Shown here piece by piece: positions 1 through 22,587 of a DNA stretch of 64,000 nt. The stretch is taken from NCBI GenBank assembly GCA_022496805.1, contig CM040094.1, positions 7,711,501 to 7,775,500 on the forward strand, read 5' to 3'. Under the pieces are notes generated by a model that worked only from the letters and a program-made list of their open reading frames with translations, ran no database searches and had not been told where the DNA came from. Made by a program: the position numbers and the translations under genes. Each line of letters opens with the position of its first letter. The first letter of the stretch is position 1. The DNA comes from Pohlia nutans (lineage: Eukaryota > Streptophyta > Bryopsida > Bryales > Mniaceae).

Positions 1-920
1 TGTGATACAGGAGTAAATGAATCTTGAATTTGATTGTCCAAATGTGAAGGTCAGGTTGCAACAGAGCTTAGTCTTTGTCTTGGTGCAAACAGTGAGTCGA
101 GCAGCAGAAATTTTTGTGATACAGGAGTAAATGATTTTTGAAGTTGATTGTTCAAATGTGAAGAGAGGGAAGCTTGCTTCGGTCGCAGGAGTGGCTTGTC
201 TTGGTCTTGGTGCGAACAATGAGCCAGCAGAACTAGTTTAAATTTTGATAGAGGAGTAGTTTCTTGAGTTTGATTGTGAAAATGTGAAGAGAGGGAAGTT
301 TGCTTCGGTCGCAGTAGTGCTTCGGCTTTGTTTTGGTGCAACCAATGAGCTAGCAGAATTAGTATAACTTTTGATAGAGGAGTAGTTTATTGTCGAGATG
401 TGAAGAGAGGGAAGGTTTCGACAGTCGCAGCTGTGCCTCGTCTGAGTCATGGTGCAATAATGAGTCAGCGGAATAATTAGTACTTCCGACACAGGAGTAC
501 TGTAGTTTCTTGAATTCGATCGGTAAAATGTGACGGGAGGAAATGTTTCTATGTTCGCAGCTTTCATCTTAGTATTTCATCTTTGTCGTTGTGAAAACAA
601 TGAGTCAGGAGAATTAGTGTAACTTTTGATAGAGAAGCAGTTGATTGTGAAAATGTGAAGAGAAGGAAGGTATTGTCGGTCGCAGCAGTGCTTCGTCTTT
701 GTCTTGGTACAATGAGTCGGCAGAATTGGTTTAACTGCCGGTACAGGAGTAGTTTCTTGAAATCGATTGGTAAAATGTGAAGGGAGGAAATGTTTCTTCG
801 GTCGCAGGTTTCATCTTCGTACTTCCGTCTTTGACTTGGTGCAAACAATGAGTCAGGGATGAGTCTTGATAGAGAAGTGGTTTCTTGGATTTGGTTGTTA
901 AATGTGTGAGGAGGATGGTG
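1..920. repeat. degenerate tandem repeat, ~8 units of 112-140 bp
   Basis: Eight diverged copies of one unit follow each other. Each begins near a 'gataSAGGAGTA' or 'gataGAGAAG' block and carries a 'gtcgcag' core and a 'ttggtgcaaacaatgagtc' tail. Unit starts lie near 1, 122, 251, 377, 492, 632, 744 and 872, so spacing varies from 112 to 140 bp. Later units seem to alternate between a 'caggagtagtttcttgaa' head and a 'gagaagnngttg' head, hinting at a two-unit higher-order repeat. The array runs off the left edge of the window. The minus-strand open frames across it exist because the repeat period keeps a frame open; I do not call them genes. Confidence 0.8.
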
Positions 921-1391
921 GAGTGCAATGATTTCTGCTAGCTTGGAGTAGAAGTGAAACTGTTTGCCATTGCCGATCTTGTGAGGAGTGTCAGAGAGGA
1001 CGAGTTGAGCTGTTTTTTTGTACTGAGAACGTCGCTGTCACAGTGTTCCTGCCTACCTGCTCTTAGAGGCTAGTTATGAGGTGCAATAAATCATAATAGG
1101 ACCACTTTCTTCTTGCAGGTATCGTCGAGTGCGTTGAAATCGACATCGCCAGCTTGCGCTAGCCTTCTCAATTTGGAACTCGTATATCTTTGAAGGTTGA
1201 GGACATTTGAAGCGCAAATCCGTGTCGAATTTTGCGAGCGCGCGAAATTTTCATCCCCTGTTCTTGCAATTCCACTTCCTCAGTCATCTTTTCCTTAGAC
1301 ATGGATACTGTCCGTAGCTTTGCAGCGTTTTAATAGACTACAGAATCCTTGCTCGAATAAGAAACTCCCTTGCTCGATCGCAGCTTGGAAG
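921..1391 (+). promoter_or_regulatory. probable promoter and 5' leader with a short uORF
   Basis: This is the stretch between the tandem repeat and the first gene. The transcription start cannot be placed. An upstream ATG at 1301 opens a 10-codon reading frame that stops at 1333, before the main ATG at 1392. If the leader starts upstream of 1301 this uORF would reduce initiation on the main frame. An in-frame TTG at 1320 extends the main frame upstream but is not a credible plant start. Confidence 0.35.
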
Positions 1392-3053
1392 ATGGAAGCT
1401 CTCGCGGCCTTGCGCCTCAATCTATCACCGAGGCGGTACAGGCCGTGCTCCAGTAAGTTTTACGAAGATGAAAGCGCACCGTCAAGCCCGTACTACGTGA
1501 GTGCCCCGACCAGCCCCCGAGGGTCGTCTCTGAGGGAAGTGGAGGAAACGCCATTGGGAGAGGTCCATGCCGCCGTACCCTTCGAATGGGAATTGAAGCC
1601 GGGGACACCAAAGCGAGGCAGGGGAGACGAGAGAGACGAGGGCGACATAATCGATGGCGTGGAGGAGCGGAGCAGGTCACCGAGTCCTGAGAGATTATCC
1701 CGTCAATCGTCAACCTCCGACTTCGATTTCAGTAGCGCAAGATTTATAGCGGAGGAGGACACTGCTCATGCATTGAGCAACGATGTTCCCATTGCCTCCG
1801 CTGATCAGCTTTTCTTCCATGGCCAGCTCTTGCCATTACGGTTGCCTCCTCGTCTCCAGGCAGTGAAACACATTGGCGAGTCCCCTTGCTCGGACGGGAC
1901 TACAATTCGCGGGTCCTTCAGGAAGCCCGTGTCACCGCGGTCAGGAAACAAGCTGATGTCATTCCGTGGAAGGTCCAAGAGTCCTCACAGAGAAGCTCGG
2001 GATGCAGCAGCCGTCTGGCCTGTGGACGAGGTCGAGTTAGGGCCAAAAAGCGGGAACCTGCAAAGATTCAGGTCTTTGTCGCCCTTGAGGATATTCAGGC
2101 GGGAAAACTCGGAAGTAAGCATCCTGTTTTCAGATAAATCGATCGCGGGGAGCGATTCAGCTTCCTCATCTGCTTCATCGTCTTCGTCTTCTGCGTTTTC
2201 ATCCTCGTCGTCTGGTGACGAGAACAGCAATGTCGGAATGTTGAAGGAATTCTGGCCCTCCTTTGAAGAGAAACAACCACGCAATGGCAGGAGTACACTG
2301 AACGATTTTCTTTACTCGGACAAGCCTTTTGCGTCGCCCAAGATTGACATTTCCAAATTGTCGAGCAAGGAGCTGCTGAGCAAGGCGGAGAGGTTCAAAG
2401 CGTCAGAAGAAAGAGAGGGGCTGAAATCAGTGCCATCAAAGAAGGAGCTGGAGGCCGCGAAGCTGTACGAGAAGACTCCAGAGAGAAAGGGCCTCACTCC
2501 GCAACTCTCCCGCTCCAATGCGAGATCCATATCAAGGTACGTACTCTCCATGTTCTTGACAATGTCGTCTGTTAATTTTTCAGCTCCGCTCAAAATCCAA
2601 CTGGAACTTCAATTTTAACACTAATGGAGACTTCAACTCATTGGAACCGATGTTCTTAGAGCGTCTGCCGTGTGTTTGTCGAATGTTCACTTTTTTCCAA
2701 GTCACAATACTATTAGACAGTACGCTAGATGCGTGGATTTAGAATGCAATGATGGGCCTTTGAGCTCCTGTTCACGGTTGCACGAGTCTTTCTTCAAGGT
2801 TTCGAGTTTTAAGAAAGTAATTAGGACACTTAGGACGATTGGAATGCAGCTAAGTCACGTGTCGGAGCATACATCAATTCACCAGATATCTGAACATACA
2901 TCAATTCCTGTTTGTTCACTCAGAACCCCCGTCACTGCATCGCCGGCGGTAACGAGAAACAAGCAGAGGGTTTTAGCATCCGCCCCAATAAGATTCGGAA
3001 TCCTGAAGCGATGTCTGGGAATTGCACCACCGAGCCCACGAGCTGGTTTCTAA
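1392..3053 (+). CDS. plant-specific Ser-rich protein with PFEWE-PGTPK motif, 2 exons
   Basis: Exons 1392-2536 and 2924-3053 join (donor gtacgt, acceptor ttcactcag) to give 424 aa. I chose the ATG at 1392 because it is the first ATG in the frame. Residues 62-74 read VPFEWELKPGTPK, a motif found in many uncharacterised plant proteins (DUF688-like and relatives). Before it is an SSPYYVSAPTSPRGSS segment. A run of serines lies in the middle third and a basic, Ser-rich half follows. Exon 2 ends in FGILKRCLGIAPPSPRAGF, which restores a conserved-looking C-terminus that the read-through of exon 1 lacks. No enzyme domain, signal peptide or membrane segment is visible; the protein is probably largely disordered. 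Function is unknown. Confidence 0.75.
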
Positions 3054-4896
3054 ATCCACCTCGCACAAACCAGTTACCAATCGACCTGGCGTTACGAACG
3101 AAGAATCCAGAGGCGTCATTGATGATGACGGACGGAGTGAAGTCCGGGTTCTACAGAGACGCTGAGTCCTATTATGAAGTCCACTTGAATTACCATTGTC
3201 TTTCTAACATGAGGTTTCCTAGTGAGTGAATAGACAGATACAGTGCCGTGGGCCGAACGTAACAGAAGATACAAATCGTGAACAGGGCTTTGCACATGTG
3301 GTTTTCAATGTAGAGACGACTCTAGTTTTGCATTGAGGTTATAGCTTTATACTAAAATATGTGATGAGATCTATCCCTCAACTTTGTATAGCAACACTAT
3401 ATATGACTGTCCTTTCCTTCAAAGTGTCTAATCTCAACTAGTTAAATGATATGTGAGAAGTGTCCGAATTGCTTACGGCCATCATGAGAGCATCACCACC
3501 CATAGCCAGTAAACTGGCTCTCCAACAGACAGTTTGGAAGGCCAGTTTACTGGACCTTGGGCTCATGGGCCGCTTGTTCCCCTCCCTTTACTCCAAACTC
3601 GATGGTCTATGCCCTCAAACCTTCATACCCGTTCTCCATTGAATAGGAGCCTGCACCTTGCTCTATCATACTCCAAATTTGAAATTCTCCACCCTTCCAT
3701 GGTTAAAGATTGTGCAAGTTGCAACTGAGCCACGATGTTTGCCAATATTTGGACTTCTTTTTGAACGGGTGGGGCTTCATTTACCTTTTGGAGGGGCAAT
3801 AGTGTGTTCATGTGAGGTCACGGCCACGCCAAGCACCTATTGGCATGTCAAATACTAGTAACAATCGAGATGCTCTCATCTTTAAGGTAGAGGATACTAT
3901 TTAAGGAAGTGTGTTTTTGGGGAGGATATTATTTGTAACGCTTCAAACATCATAGGAGTGCCGACTTTGAAAGATATAAGGTAGACAAATGGAAAACCAT
4001 GTAGACCTCACCCATGCACGCTAGGATTAACTTGCTGAAATTATTCATTTACATTTGAAGAACCCTTGCACTTGCACTCCCCTATCCTTGCACATCCCTC
4101 ACAAATCAAAAGTGCACATCAAATAGTCAATGAACCAATCACAAGTAGAATGTGGGGATAGTCAACTAAATAGTGATAGAATTGAGTCAATAGGCATTTT
4201 TGAAGGGCCCTTTGCACTTTTCATTTACTTATTGAATGTGAGTCTCTCGGAGGGCATGCTTTAACAACTATGTCACTTCTAGGTGCATGGTTACAAGAGC
4301 CAGATCTGTTGACATTGCATTTTTATCATAACTTCAAAGGAGGTTGTAGACCACTAGAAGTCACTATACAAGCCCATATCCATTCAAAGTTCAGTACTGT
4401 AGCCATTAGCCACGTCATGTTTTATGCACTTGCTCATAAGTCCAACCTCTAAACCCTTCAATTCCTCATATAAAACTGAAAGCAGATGAGTTACTGTTCG
4501 TAACAAGGACCAGAATACAACAGTGGATCTAAGACCCTAAACGGTATTTACTTAGTAGTATCCTCTGCAAACTTCAAAAGTATTCACAAGTGCACAACAG
4601 TACTGACAAATGTCCAAAGCTGGAGTTGTAGCAAAACACTACTTCCTTCCATTGAATTTCCGCATGCTCCTGTACAAAGTTCTATCCAAAAGGGTGGTGT
4701 TCTAACCATATCCAAGTGGGTCATGGCATTTGGTGATTTGGAGGACACCATACTATATTAATACATCGGGAGAGGTTGGCAAAAACCTACTGATCTCAAA
4801 AAATTCCGCTTCTGCGCTTACAGTACATCTAATGACAACCGAACCAAAAAATGATATGGAACAACTGATGCAGGTCAGCGCCCACTGTATCCGCTT
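3054..4896. other. intergenic region between two convergent genes
   Basis: It begins with the 3' UTR of the Ser-rich gene and ends at the 3' end of the remodeler gene. I see no convincing gene. One structure stands out: a perfect 13 bp inverted repeat at 3507-3519 and 3541-3553 (ccagtaaactggc and its complement) with a 21 bp loop. The short open frames here show no family resemblance. Confidence 0.5.
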
Positions 4897-15260
<10,364 letters not shown>

Positions 15261-17091
15261 TGCAAAATGCTTAAGGCGATTTCCGTTAACAAAACGATAA
15301 CAAACAACCGCGCGCACCGAAATCAGCTCACCGCACGCGAAATTGAAAACGACTCATTCAGTTTGAAAACAAGAGAACTCCAACCGCCGCATGTTGACTT
15401 ATGAAACTCCGCCACTCTACCGCAAAAAAATTTGCGGAGCTTCGAAGAGCAAAATCCTGCTGCTCGGATCTGCAGCCGCAGCCTGTGAGCACTCCGTCAG
15501 GAAAACCAAAGCAAATGGCGGACAAAAGTAATGGCGGTGGCTGTTAGGGAAGGGGCTGAAGTGGAGTGGAGGGAAAGGGGGAATGGAGGGAAACAATCGT
15601 AGTCAGGATGACATGGATTGCCGCGGAGGGTTCGAATTGGAGGGGGACGGCGCGGGAGTTCATTTCCCGGGGGGTCCGTTCCCGCGCCTCAACGGCTTTT
15701 CGATCAAGCTACCGTACTCCTCGAGCGTACCGTATAAGCCTCGTTGCGTGTGGTAATGTATTTATACATATTTGTGATCGTATATATACGACTAAGTCCT
15801 GCCAGAGGTTTGAGAAAACCTAAAGAGAGAGTAATATATATAGAACTCCAGTACTACAACGGCCGTGAATAAAGAGCCCGTTCGTCCGTAAGAGTGTTGT
15901 TGGAGAGAGAAACTTTTGCCATTAGGGCCAAGAGTATGTTGGGGAAGTGCTACCAATTTGACCACTGTGACTAAGTTATTCTTGATATTCTTGAGAGAAT
16001 ATCAAAAAATTAGGCGGTGAGAAGATTTAAGAAAAATCCCTTAATAACTCCTATTACATGTAAAAACAAACAAAAATCATATGGAATAATTTGCTCAATA
16101 CATGTAGAGAGAAATTTTGACTCAAAGGAACAATTCGAATGAAGAGTATACTTGAGGAAGTGTTGTCAACTTGCCCACCAGGACCAAGTTCACGGATACT
16201 ACCCTTAATCCTAACGCGCTGATGGGAATACTTTGTGTCTGATTGACAAATGGGATCATTTGCTCGTTAGAAGAAAAATGGGGTTCTAGAAGGCCATTAG
16301 GTTAAAAATAATAACAATATTAATATAAAATTAAAAAATTAATTAACCAACTCCGAGCGCGGCGCTTTCATGTGCTAGACGAGTTTTTTTTTATATAGAA
16401 AAACTAAAATTAACTTTTTTTAAAATAAATTAAAAAAATTGTAGTGTTAAGCCTTGTCCAACGCATGTATGCCGCTTGGGCTTGTTTTTTTTTTTTTTTA
16501 TTGTTTTTGTTTCTTTTTTTTCATGGTATCAATGCCATGTTAGCACAGTTTATGAATTCAAACACGGCAACACGGGCATTGGCTATGTTCATGGGCAGCA
16601 TGAGGAGAAAAATGGGCATTTTGAGGGCCTCTTAAAGCCTAATTTTCTCCTAATGGAAGGAAGAATATTGCAAATTTTCATCCACTAATTTTTGTTGTAC
16701 CAGGTAAAAAGGCACTCCATACGAAGTGCTTGATGAATTCATGTTTGAGGTGTAATAGTTTTTAATAAAAAATTTAAGCCTTGAAAACGGTAGTGTTGGC
16801 TCATTGAAATACATGAGCCCCCATTGAAATTTTATATTCATAGAGCTAATTTTGACAAAACCGTGTAGCTGAATTTTGAAAGTATGGTTGCCTACAAAGA
16901 TAGGCAGTGCGTGAACATTATGCCATGTCATTTTTAGTGGTGTAAAAGCTTTTAGTTAGCTCATGGTGGTTACTAGAGTAGATAACGCGTGATGATAGAC
17001 AAAACTCAAATAAAGGCTCTTAATTAATCAATGCGGCGATTTTATTGCACAAATCTAAAGAACACTTGACTACAACACTCACAAGGCAAAT
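15261..17091. other. remodeler promoter side, then gene-poor sequence
   Basis: The first ~400 bp, up to about 15700, are relatively GC-rich and probably hold the promoter and 5' leader of the minus-strand remodeler. Beyond that the sequence turns AT-rich. Two similar stretches near 15930 and 16150 (a 'gaagtg...accaagtt' pattern with 'gactaagtt' or 'ggaccaagtt') suggest an old duplication. I found no coding region, RNA gene or well-bounded element. Confidence 0.4.
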
Positions 17092-17503
17092 CTCAGGGAG
17101 TGCACTTAAAGTTAGGATTAGGAATACACAAGGGTGCGTTTTAATAGCATAACCCCTACAATAATTGGCTTTAAAATAGTTTTTAAATTACTAATTTTTG
17201 GGTGCTTAATCATTATGTATATATGTATCATTTGGTATAAATTTCAGACCCAAAAGTTTTTTAACCTTATAAAAAAACTGATAGAAGTTTACACTAAAAT
17301 GTGTTGTTTTTTGCTTCAAAAATCAATTTAAAAATATTTACAAGTGATTGTTTTTTGAAATTTATACAACAAGAACTTTAGATTGTGTTCAACAACTTCA
17401 TGTTTTTTTTACAATTTTCAGATGATTTTTTAGTACATACATAGGGGGTCGAAAGTATGCACTCACGTGATTCCTAGTCTTAACTTTAAATGCACTCCCC
17501 GAG
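17092..17503. mobile_element. CTCGGGG-ended TIR element, 412 bp, 8 bp target duplication
   Basis: The ends are ~34 bp imperfect inverted repeats: ctcagggagtgcacttaaag on the left, and the complement of ctcggggagtgcatttaaag on the right. Both flanks carry the same 8 bp, aggcaaat (17084-17091 and 17504-17511). There is no coding capacity. The terminal sequence resembles that of the insertion at 55493-55736, which also has an 8 bp duplication, so the two probably belong to one transposon group. Eight bp would fit hAT; a Mutator-type element is the alternative. Confidence 0.75.
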
Positions 17504-17511
17504 AGGCAAAT

Positions 17512-18308
17512 AAGATCACACACGACTAGCACAAAGGTAGCATTGTTACATTGTTCTTTCTAATGTTCTTATAGCTTTTATATTCATATCTACATTTTAC
17601 AATGCCGATTAGCAAAGTTTTGTGATCTTATTTGTGATCACACCTCCTTGTTTGCATGCTTGGACTATGTTCTCAATAAGGCCCATACTCTCACATTTGC
17701 GTGACAAGCATAGCGTAAAGGTTTGGCAAATGAAGTATATTTTATGATTGCTTACAAAATTATACCTAGTAGATTTTCCTAAACTCAAACAAGACACTCG
17801 TGACGCTAGTGATTGCATCCCTAAATACCTTCAATGGATGCTATATACTTCGATCACAAAGATTTAGGTTGGACTGATAAGTGAGTAGAGGAAAACCCCA
17901 AGGAATTTTCACCCTCATTTTACAAGGTTCTGCGTGAGAAGATCTAACATAAGCCTAAAGTAGAGAGAGAAAGAGGAGATTGTGGTATAAGGTGTTGGTT
18001 AATCGAGTATCCAGATAGAGATGACCATGTTGCTTATGTTTCAATTGACGTTGCAATGGCCAATCCAATAGCAGCAACACCCTTGAACTTTCCCACTCTA
18101 TGTTTGAGGTCACTTTTCCGGTTGCTGATGTGCATTAGCAACCGGCATCTATGACTAGAAATTTGCAATCAACCATTACAACTCAAGACCAACACCTGCA
18201 AAGTCTAAAGCTACCTATTATATTACCAAAATCAAAGTGCAATCTCCCTACTTAGAAGTACATAGTAAAGAAAGAAAAATTACCTCCCTCGAGGAAGCCT
18301 CGTCTACA
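17512..18308. other. gene-free AT-rich stretch
   Basis: I see no supported gene or bounded repeat here. The short open frames on both strands lack any recognisable motif. Confidence 0.4.
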
Positions 18309-18694
18309 CACAATTAACACGCAATTCGCTATTTATGCACTTGGTCAAGTGCGCTCATTTCATAAACATATTTGACTTTAAAAAAAACCGGTGAAAAAGT
18401 TCTCTAAAAAACATCAATGTTGTCTTTTTACTATCACTTAAATTGTAAATAAATAATTATTTTAATTATTTTTTATTCTTATCTTTATCTTTTCTTTTAT
18501 CTTTTCTTTCATCTTTTTTATTCAACTTGATTTCTTTCTTGTCTTCTTTCTTGTCTCCCTCTTATCTTTCTTTTGTCTTTCTTCTTGTCTTCCTTTCTGT
18601 CTTCCTTGTCTTTTTTTTCTTCTACTTTTTCTTCAGTTGTGGCCGCTGAACCTGAAACAATGGGAGCAAACCCAAAAATAAATAAAATAAATAA

Positions 18695-18727
<33 letters not shown>

Positions 18728-19828
18728 CGGGTTGGCTATGAGGTGCTGCTGAACCCTAAATGGCAGCCGCAAAAAAAACAAAAAAACAAAAAAAAAAAAC
18801 TTTTTTTTTCTTCTTTTGGTTGGCCGTGGGGTGCTGCTAAACCCTAAATGGCAGCCGCCCAAAAAAAAAAAAAAAAAAAAAAAGTTTTTTTTTTGACTTT
18901 TTTGACTTTTTCCAAATTTTACTATTTTTAGCCTTTGGGTGCGCGGCCGCGCACCCAAAGACCCTCCCATCTCCCTCTCATCTTCTTCTTCTCTCCTCAC
19001 ATATATAGAGGAGAGGAGAGGGATGGGAGAGGGAGTGGGAGAATGATAAGAGAGACCCCTCTCCCCTATATATATGAGGAGAGGGGAGAGAGATGGAGAG
19101 GAGATGAAGGTAGAGAGGGAGATGAAGATGGAAAGAGAGATGAAGATGGATAGGGAGATGTAGAAGAAGATGAAGATGTAGAGGGAGATTGAAGGGTCTT
19201 TGGGTGCGCGGCCGCGCACCCAAAGGCTAAAAATAGTAAAATTTGGAAAAAGTCAAAAAAATCAAAAAAAAAAAAACTATTTTTTTTTTGGGCGGCCGCC
19301 ATTTAGGGTTTAGCAGCACCCCACGGCCAACCAAAAGAAGAAAAAAAAAGTTTTTTTTTTTTTTGTTTTTTTTTTTTTTTTTGGCGGCTGCCATTTAGGG
19401 TTCAGCAGCACCTCATAGCCAACCCGAAAAAGAAAAAGAAAAAAGAAAAAAAAAAGAAAAAAAAAAAACTTTTTTTTTTTTTTTTTTTTTTTTGGTTTGC
19501 TCCCATTGTTTCGGGTTCAGCGGCCAAAAAAAGACAAGGAAGAAAAAAAGGAATAGAAGAAGAAAGACAAGAGGGAGACAAGAGGGAGACAAGAAAGAAG
19601 ACAAGAAAGAAATCAAGTTGAAAAAGAAAAGATGAAAGAAAAAAGAAAAGATAAAGATAAGAATAAAAAATAATTAAAATAATTATTTGTTTACAATGTA
19701 AGGGATTGAAGAAAGACAATAATCGTCGATTTTTAAAAAAAAAAGTTAGACCAAAAAAATTATGCGCCCGAGAACCAAGTGCATGATTATATGGCCAAGT
19801 GCGTAAATAGCGAATTGTGTGTTAATTC
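18309..19828. repeat. 1.5 kb long inverted repeat (foldback element)
   Basis: Both arms carry the same series of blocks in mirror order. Outermost is the acgcaattcgctatttatgc block (18320s against 19800s). Next come ttattttaattatttttat, a Lys/Phe-like homopurine-homopyrimidine stretch, gcagcacc plus ccctaaatggc boxes, poly(A)/poly(T) runs and tagcctttgggtgc. Each arm ends in a 28 bp perfect palindrome with a NotI core, at 18933-18960 and 19198-19225. The ~240 bp loop (18961-19197) is purine-rich and partly self-complementary. Transcription through it would give a hairpin RNA with arms of roughly 600 bp. It codes for nothing credible; the open frames in it are low-complexity. Confidence 0.85.
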
Positions 19829-20787
19829 CCACTTAAGAAAAAGATCGAAGGACCAACATCTACAATGGAATTGATGGCAATATTGAAGGAAAAAGGTGAA
19901 CCGACATTAGGATCAACCTCCAACATTAGCAACCGATTCACACACCCTATAAGTTATTCAAAAAACATAGTTGCAAGGCAGTCATGTGATGTAAGACTTG
20001 ACAAAAAATTTACAAAGCCAGTTCCACATTTTGAGTACCGACAACTTTTTTACATCAATCCCCTTGTTTATAGATTTGTTAGACGATGTTATAATGGCTA
20101 CGGGGACTCTACGGTCCAACCGCAAGTACCTACCTAGGAAAATATAGGAGAAAAAATCACTTAACCGAAAGCTATGAGGTGATGAGATTGGAAGATGCAT
20201 CAATGAAAGCAAAAAAATTGTTGCATGGTTTGGAACTTAAAATAAAAACACTTCTTTCTTCTATCAACACATACCGAGCTACATTAATGAGCATATAAAA
20301 TTCACTAGGTTGTTTTCTTATCTTGCCTAATTGTATTGCATTATCACGTGACCTTTAAATTTTATATAACTCCCCTAACTAATCGAATGTGCCATTTCCA
20401 TCCCAATTTCTATATCAGGAAGCATCAAGCCCCGTATTTTTTTTAGGTTATTAGAGGTTATGCATCAAATTGGGTTCATCTTGAGACGTGCCAAGTTGAC
20501 ATGGTTCAAGAAGATTTGTGTTGAATATTGCTTTGGCAGAATTGATCGAGAATTTGCAACTAGTGCTATTGAGATTTTCATTGCAAATGAGCTTGGCATT
20601 AGGAGTGAGTTTAACCAACATTAGGAGCGAGTTTGACTTATTTAAGTCAAGTTCCCTCAATCCTTCATTCTAAGTTCAAAATTCTCAAGTTTCTCTTGCC
20701 TCACTTGGAATGTTTGCTATCTGATCTATAAAGCGTTATGTAGGAATTGAGTAGCAATCACAAAAATTTGTTGGAAGATGTGCACCT

Positions 20788-20843
<56 letters not shown>

Positions 20844-21310
20844 GACTTTGTTACAATTTATGGCATACAATAGTCTTTCTACACGTATTGAAACTGTTCA
20901 AAGAATATTAGGTTGAACCAGTGTATGGAGGGTCCAATTCTCAAGGGAACTCATGCAAATATATGAAAGAATACATATTAGATTTTGGTGTACAAAGATG
21001 TGTAATTGGTGGCTAATTGTGAATTTGTGCTTTTGGATGCATTGTTTGGGATCCTTTGTGTAACTTTTCTTTCCAATTAATCTTCCTACCAACCTATGCA
21101 GAATGATTGTGAAGTGGGACGCACAATGCGACCGAGTTTACAGAGCAAAATGGCTTTTGTATTTCTTGATGAAGGAAAAGAACTAGTTAGATGTTGTGGA
21201 TTTAAACAATTAACTTTATGTATGATAAGGCTTTATGTCATCAACAACTTTGTGTTCTTTGCATGTTTTAGTATTGCTACAAGCTCATTTTATTTAACTT
21301 CCATACAATA
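19829..21310. other. gene-free stretch with one microsatellite
   Basis: I see no credible gene. The only clear feature is the compound dinucleotide repeat at 20788-20843. Confidence 0.4.
20788..20843. repeat. self-complementary (CA)n(TA)n(TG)n microsatellite
   Basis: A CA run is followed by a TA run and then a TG run, so the whole 56 bp tract can fold back on itself as a hairpin or cruciform. Such tracts are usually length-polymorphic. Confidence 0.9.
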
Positions 21311-22585
21311 GAGTTAACCGAAAAGAAGAACAAACACAACTTGTGAGGGGAGTCTGACCTTAGTTAAGGGCAGCTAAGTGTATTGGCAACATTTCCACTA
21401 AATCCCAATATAGGAAACAATGTGAACTAGTTTTGCTGTCAAAAAGACGGCAAAACTGAGAGTATAATGAGTTTCTCTGTCAGAGATGTGGTGGCTTGTC
21501 ATAAAGAACCTTGTGAGCTCTTGCGCATGCAATAAGGACCTTGCAAGCCCCTTTCGTTTGTGATGATCGTGCCTTTGGGCTCCCACAGCCTCTTGTAGGC
21601 CCTTGGATATATGCCTTGATACTTTCAGTCCGGAGCAAGCATCCTTATGTTCCTTCTCTGCTCGCATCCTTTTCATCCTTCTCCGCTCGCGTGTCCCCGT
21701 CCTTGTGTCCCAATTGAGCTTGCGTAGTTGTTTGAGTTGGAGTCTAGAGCTGCCGGAGTTGGGGTATAGATCTGGAGTTGTTTATGGATCTGCCGGAGTT
21801 GGACTCGTGGCTGCATTTTCCACTAAAGTCAAATAGCATAGTGTTAGTAGGATCCCAATAACATACGGAAAAAAAATTCTAAGGAAAAATAAAAATAATA
21901 TGGTGGGATTCCTTATGTCCTAAGGAATTTATAATTGCGAAAAGAAGTCAACTTTAAAAATAAATAAAAATGGAAAAAAAAATTGGCACAACGGGTTCAA
22001 ATCTAACGGGGGCACCTGCACCTGTGGGAGTCTATCTACAAAGTTCCAAGTATCACAATATAGTTCCAAGTATCCTCTCGAATAAGAAGGCATCCGGAAG
22101 GCGTGATAATTCCTACGTGACTCCCATTGCCAAACGATATGGGTTCAGTGCAAGAGATCGATGAAATTAGGTGGATAGATGAAAATCTCGAGCATCTGGA
22201 TAACTGCAGGCGGAGTGATGAAACTGATTTGGGTAACAGCGGACAGAGTTTAGGACTTGCAGATCGGACAAAAAAATAAGTGCGTGCCTCGTGAAAAGTC
22301 GCGCTTCACCTTGCATGTGGTTGTCGCATGGCCCACAACTCTATTTCTGGGTCGATTGAGTTCCGCTAAATTTGCCTAGCCTTGCTGAGTTACATGACTT
22401 GGCCCTCCACAAATCTCTCATCACCAAGCGTCTTGTCCAATTTTGGGGGCCTGAGGCTTCGAAGGCAAAGGAGAACCTGTATCATCAAGCGGTGTTTTGA
22501 TTTTAGCTACTCTCAACGAGCGCATATGTTACAGTATCCTTGATTGTAGAGGGTCAAAGCTTAGCTTCTTCTTTTCGGTTAACTC
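21311..22585. mobile_element. 1275 bp element with 20 bp perfect terminal inverted repeats
   Basis: The left end reads gagttaaccgaaaagaagaa and the right end is its exact complement (22566-22585). TA flanks both ends (21309-21310 and 22586-22587), consistent with a Tc1/mariner-like target; alternatively the TTAA inside gTTAAc is the target. The inside holds a 64-codon open frame (21970-22164) with no recognisable domain and a short direct repeat of agttccaagtatc. No transposase is visible, so it appears non-autonomous. Confidence 0.75.
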
Positions 22586-22587
22586 TA

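Noticed and set aside
51..928. Four overlapping minus-strand open frames of 65-109 codons
   Set aside because: They follow the tandem repeat units and repeat the same peptide words (for example LSSH and APRQ variants); no independent sign of coding.
15261..15317. Longer N-terminus for the remodeler
   Set aside because: The extension needs a non-ATG start; the ATG at 15260 is the first in the frame.
16515..16535. Sequence resembling a retrotransposon primer-binding site (tggtatcaatgcc)
   Set aside because: No LTRs or gag/pol remnants flank it, and the match to the initiator tRNA-Met site is partial.
18518..19719. Open frames up to 233 codons in the long inverted repeat
   Set aside because: They translate homopurine and homopyrimidine tracts into Lys, Phe, Ser and Leu runs and occur on both arms as mirror images.
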